Source of the DNA: Sulfuricella denitrificans
Lineage (GTDB): Bacteria > Pseudomonadota > Gammaproteobacteria > Burkholderiales > Sulfuricellaceae
Direction of reading: 5' to 3'
Assembly (NCBI GenBank): GCA_002632355.1
Contig: NSJJ01000017.1
Coordinates: 1 to 64,000 of the forward strand
DNA: 64,000 nt
In this document: positions 62,501 through 64,000 of the stretch, in pieces
Layout of the letters: each line of letters begins with the position of its first letter
Numbering within the stretch: position 1 is the stretch's first letter
Program-made: the position numbers and the translations under genes
Notes under the pieces: generated by a model
What the model was told of the DNA's origin: nothing
The model's database searches: none
What the model saw: only the letters and a program-made list of their open reading frames with translations

Positions 62501-62781
62501 CCCGGAGGGAAGCAGAGGGTAGTGAAATGACGCCAGCCGACCTCTACGCTGCCGTGATGGAAGGCGCAGTGGAGCGGGTGCGCCCCAAGATGATGACCGT
62601 GGTGGCCATCATGGCCGGCCTGTTGCCCATCATGTGGAGCAGCGGCACCGGCTCAGAAGTCATGAGCCGCATCGCTGCACCCATGGTCGGCGGCATGATT
62701 TCATCGACCATACTGACGCTGATCGTCATCCCGGCCCTGTATGCCCTGATCAAGGAATGGACATTTTTCGGAAGGAAGTAA
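59566..62781 (+). CDS. cusA: RND metal efflux pump CusA (with repeat insertion)
   Basis: 1071 aa inner-membrane proton-driven pump with twelve helices. LKTPLDALPDLSDVQVIVYTEY at the start, GAMVDAAIVMIENAHKHLER in TM4 (HME-RND, CusA rather than CzcA pattern), LNEGTLFYMPTGLPGMS, ERLTGGLYLDIEPDR and FIALAGVAAETGVVM are conserved. After HLERLER the protein carries an extra NPSRLPLVKGGATTPF stretch coded by a palindromic repeat (60826-60902), in the cytoplasmic loop that is variable in the family. Reading frame is kept. One base separates it from cusB and one from the cytochrome gene. Confidence 0.95.
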   Translation: MLNRLIEWSARNIFLVLLATAAIIGGGIYAVLKTPLDALPDLSDVQVIVYTEYSGQAPQVVEDQVTYPLTTAMLSVPKSKVVRGFSFFGASFVYVIFEDGTDIYWARSRVLEYLASLSGSLPQGVTPRLGPDATGVGWVYQYAVLAKNRTLAELRTLQDWYLRYQLSKAPGVAEVASIGGFVQQYQVTVDPRKLQAYGVHITDVSKVIRESNRDVGGRVIEMAEAEFMVRGKGYLRGRKDIEMLVIKSDRGIPVLLRDVARVELGPDERRGLSELNGEGEVVSGIAMARYGQNALEVIHNIKSKIAEVASGLPEGVTIETVYDRSGLIERAIANLKSTLLEESLIVALVCVVFLLHVRSALVAIIMLPVGVLIAFIAMRLLGMNSNIMSLGGIAIAIGAMVDAAIVMIENAHKHLERLERNPSRLPLVKGGATTPFPDKGRDGEGLAFEARANAIISACKEVGPALFFSLLIITVSFLPVFTLEAQEGRLFAPLAFTKTFAMAGAALLSVTLVPVLMMMFVRGRIMPEAINPVNRFLIWLYRPVIAWVMRWKKLTLMLAVAALGASLYPATQLGSEFMPTLNEGTLFYMPTGLPGMSVTKAAETLQTQNRIIKGFPEVASVYGKAGRASTATDPAPLEMFETVINLKPESEWRPGMTIDKLIAELDAALQIPGISNSWTMPIKARIDMLSTGIRTPIGIKVFGKNLGEMEKLAKEIESVVKTIPGTSSAYAERLTGGLYLDIEPDRTQLARYGLAVGDLQGIISSALGGETVTTTVEGRERFGVSVRYPRELRSTPQQIATQILVPVSTGMGGQPAMIPLGQLATVRIEKGAPSIRTENALLSAYIYVDIRNRDIGSYVAEAQQAVRDRVKFPPGYYATWSGQFEYMQRAKEKMKVVIPVTLAIIFTLLYLNFRRLTETLIVMLSVPFALVGGVWLMWALGYNVSVAVAVGFIALAGVAAETGVVMLIYLDQALNKFKTRREAEGSEMTPADLYAAVMEGAVERVRPKMMTVVAIMAGLLPIMWSSGTGSEVMSRIAAPMVGGMISSTILTLIVIPALYALIKEWTFFGRK
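60826..60902. repeat. Palindromic repeat element inserted in frame in cusA
   Basis: The ends AACCCCTCCC (60826-60835) and GGGAGGGGTT (60893-60902) are perfect inverted repeats; inner CCCTTGTCA and TGACAAAGGG also pair. This is the form of dispersed palindromic mini-elements often seen between genes. It adds about 26 codons to cusA. Confidence 0.8.
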
Positions 62782-62782
62782 C

Positions 62783-63220
62783 ATGAACATCAAATCATTC
62801 GTTCTGCTGAGCGCTCTGCTTCTGGCTGCTTGCGGCGACAAGACCGGAGAACCACAGAAAAAAAATGCGCGCCACTATGATGAAAAAACGCTGAGCATGG
62901 GCGATCGTGTTTTTCATACCCATTGTGCAGAATGTCACGGCTACAATGGCGAGGGTAAACCCGGCTGGGAGCAGCCGGGCCCGGATGGTAAGCTATTACC
63001 CCCGCCTCTGGATAATAATGGCCGCAGCTGGCGACTGAGCGGCATGCAAATTCAGCAGTTCATCCTGCATGGCAGCCCGGACGGACGCGGCAACATGCCA
63101 GCCTGGAAAGGCAAGTTGACCGAACAGGAAATCGCCGCCGTTTCGGCCTGGATCACCTCATTATGGTCGGACCAGGTTTATCTGGACTGGCAGACAAAAG
63201 CCGAGCACAGCACACAATAA
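62783..63220 (+). CDS. Mono-heme cytochrome c lipoprotein
   Basis: 145 aa with lipobox LLLAACGDK, so attached to a membrane on the periplasmic side. One heme site HCAECHGYNGEG, a Met candidate in GNMPAWKGKL (axial ligand) and a C-terminal helix EQEIAAVSAWITSLW typical of class I cytochromes. It begins one base after cusA and is therefore in the metal operon. A role in copper redox or electron delivery to detoxification is an inference from position. Confidence 0.88.
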   Translation: MNIKSFVLLSALLLAACGDKTGEPQKKNARHYDEKTLSMGDRVFHTHCAECHGYNGEGKPGWEQPGPDGKLLPPPLDNNGRSWRLSGMQIQQFILHGSPDGRGNMPAWKGKLTEQEIAAVSAWITSLWSDQVYLDWQTKAEHSTQ

Positions 63221-63261
63221 TTTTGTATTATTAGACTTTACTAATTTACCCGGAGACTCCC

Positions 63262-63651
63262 ATGTACGGATTCAGCACACAAGTTACAGGCACATTCGAC
63301 GACGCCGTAAGCAAAGTGATCGAGGCACTGAAAACCGAAGGCTTCGGCGTTCTCACCGACATCGATGTCAAGGCCACCATGAAAGCCAAACTGAACATCG
63401 ATGGCCGCCCCTACCGCATCCTCGGCGCCTGCAATCCGCCACTGGCGCATCGCGCCATCGAGGCCGATCCGGACATCGGTCTGCTGCTGCCCTGCAACGT
63501 GGTGGTGCGCGAAGAAGAAAATGGCACCATCACTGTGGCATTCATGGACCCGTCCGCCGTGCTGAAACTGGTGGACAAACCCGGAATCGAAGAACTGGCA
63601 GGGGAAGTGCGCGGACGCCTTGAGCGAGTGCGCGATAGCCTGAAAGGCTGA
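63262..63651 (+). CDS. DUF302-domain protein
   Basis: 129 aa: [70 protein letters not shown] and [13 protein letters not shown] are the complete DUF302 pattern. Two conserved Cys (GACNPP, LPCNV) may bind metal or be redox-active. No signal peptide, so cytoplasmic. It follows the cytochrome gene by 41 bases and ends before a strong terminator; function unknown. Confidence 0.9.
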   Translation: MYGFSTQVTGTFDDAVSKVIEALKTEGFGVLTDIDVKATMKAKLNIDGRPYRILGACNPPLAHRAIEADPDIGLLLPCNVVVREEENGTITVAFMDPSAVLKLVDKPGIEELAGEVRGRLERVRDSLKG

Positions 63652-63673
63652 TTTATCAACAGGATGAAAGATG

Positions 63674-63706
63674 ACGGGGAGTGATATTCACTCCCCGTTC
63701 TGTTTT
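63674..63706. terminator. Bidirectional rho-independent terminator
   Basis: ACGGGGAGTGA-TAT-TCACTCCCCGT is a perfect 11-base-pair stem (63674-63698) followed by TCTGTTTT. It separates the convergent DUF302 gene and the hydrolase gene. Confidence 0.88.
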
Positions 63707-64000
63707 ACAACGCCAGCGTTTCGCCGACTTTCATTTCCTTCAGCTTGACCTTTGACCCCTGTTTCTTCAGGGCCGCAGCAAACGCTTCCGGCTTGCCGTC
63801 CAGCACCGGGAATGTCCCGAAGTGCATCGGCACCACCATGCCGGGTTTGACCAGCTTCACCGCCTCGGCGGCGCGCTCCGGCCCCATGGTGAAGTGACCG
63901 CCGATGCAGGCCAGCATCACGTCCACCTTGTGAAACTGGCTGATCAGCGCCATGTCGCCGAACACGTCCGTATCCCCAGTATGGTAAATCGCCGGGCCGT
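63705..64000 (-). CDS. Metal-dependent hydrolase, UPF0173/MBL-fold (5' end outside window)
   Basis: The C-terminal 98 residues are visible; the frame stays open to the window edge ([12 protein letters not shown] upstream of the GTG taken as start by the track). [27 protein letters not shown] and [12 protein letters not shown] match UPF0173 metal-dependent hydrolases of the metallo-beta-lactamase fold, supplying late metal ligands (Asp, His). The physiological substrate is unknown. Confidence 0.88.
   Translation of the reverse strand, partial: GPAIYHTGDTDVFGDMALISQFHKVDVMLACIGGHFTMGPERAAEAVKLVKPGMVVPMHFGTFPVLDGKPEAFAAALKKQGSKVKLKEMKVGETLAL

Overview
The window reads as the chromosome of a free-living betaproteobacterium, probably in the Nitrosomonadales (Gallionella/Sulfuricella-like). 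This is inferred from gene content: the hpnCDE squalene genes, the thrC-hom-alaA block, divergent metE/metR, pcm-surE-nlpD, many c-di-GMP and chemotaxis proteins, a Ftr-type iron uptake cluster and a CusCBA-type copper/silver efflux operon. No 16S or other decisive marker is present.

Bases 1-6375 are a genomic island abutting the 3' end of a tRNA-Leu(UAG). Its integrase lies next to the tRNA and converges, with overlapping stops, on an AlpA-type excisionase/regulator gene. Inside the island is a mobile-integron cassette array: one partial and six complete attC sites, one half site, and eight cassettes carrying small hypothetical genes, a ribbon-helix-helix protein, a phage-type adenine methyltransferase and a reversed membrane-protein gene. 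A bona fide integron integrase (intI) follows, but at the far (3') end of the array and in the same direction as the cassettes. It has no recognisable attI and carries a 30-bp tandem duplication in its coding sequence.

Bases 6376-16200 are core genes: tRNA-Leu; hpnC-hpnD-hpnE (squalene from farnesyl diphosphate); thrC-hom-alaA; a Mth938-type protein; a HAD nucleotidase; and cheR with a receiver-less cheB. Bases 16500-25650 form a signalling block: a NarX/NarL-like two-component pair, a membrane diguanylate cyclase, a PAS protein overlapping a CZB-domain chemoreceptor, and two tandem degenerate EAL-HDOD proteins. Bases 25646-29467 (minus strand) hold nlpD-pcm-surE and gltX.

Bases 29613-35031 (minus strand) are an iron-uptake cluster: a 63-aa protein, a P19-type periplasmic iron protein, an outer-membrane porin, a cupredoxin-like protein, an FTR1 permease, a membrane-anchored protein and a polyferredoxin. 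Two Fur-box-like sites lie at its head. Then follow ppdK, glyA, metE and divergent metR, a CorC-type gene remnant, def, a methylthioinosine phosphorylase-like gene, a hypoxanthine phosphoribosyltransferase-like gene, and a divergent pair of an HDAC-family deacetylase and a PatZ-like protein acetyltransferase.

Bases 48736-50207 are a small accessory patch before a tRNA-Ser(GGA). It holds a solitary attC of the same type as the array, an internally deleted IS110 transposase and arm-site-like repeats. Bases 50315-54465 carry a small membrane protein and a TetR-controlled ABC exporter (adaptor, permease, ATPase). Bases 54527-55975 encode a third EAL-HDOD protein. Bases 56166-63651 are the metal efflux operon (CzcI-like, CusF, CusC, CusB, CusA) followed by a cytochrome c lipoprotein and a DUF302 protein. 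The cusA gene contains an in-frame palindromic repeat insertion. The window ends in a metallo-beta-lactamase-fold hydrolase cut by the edge.
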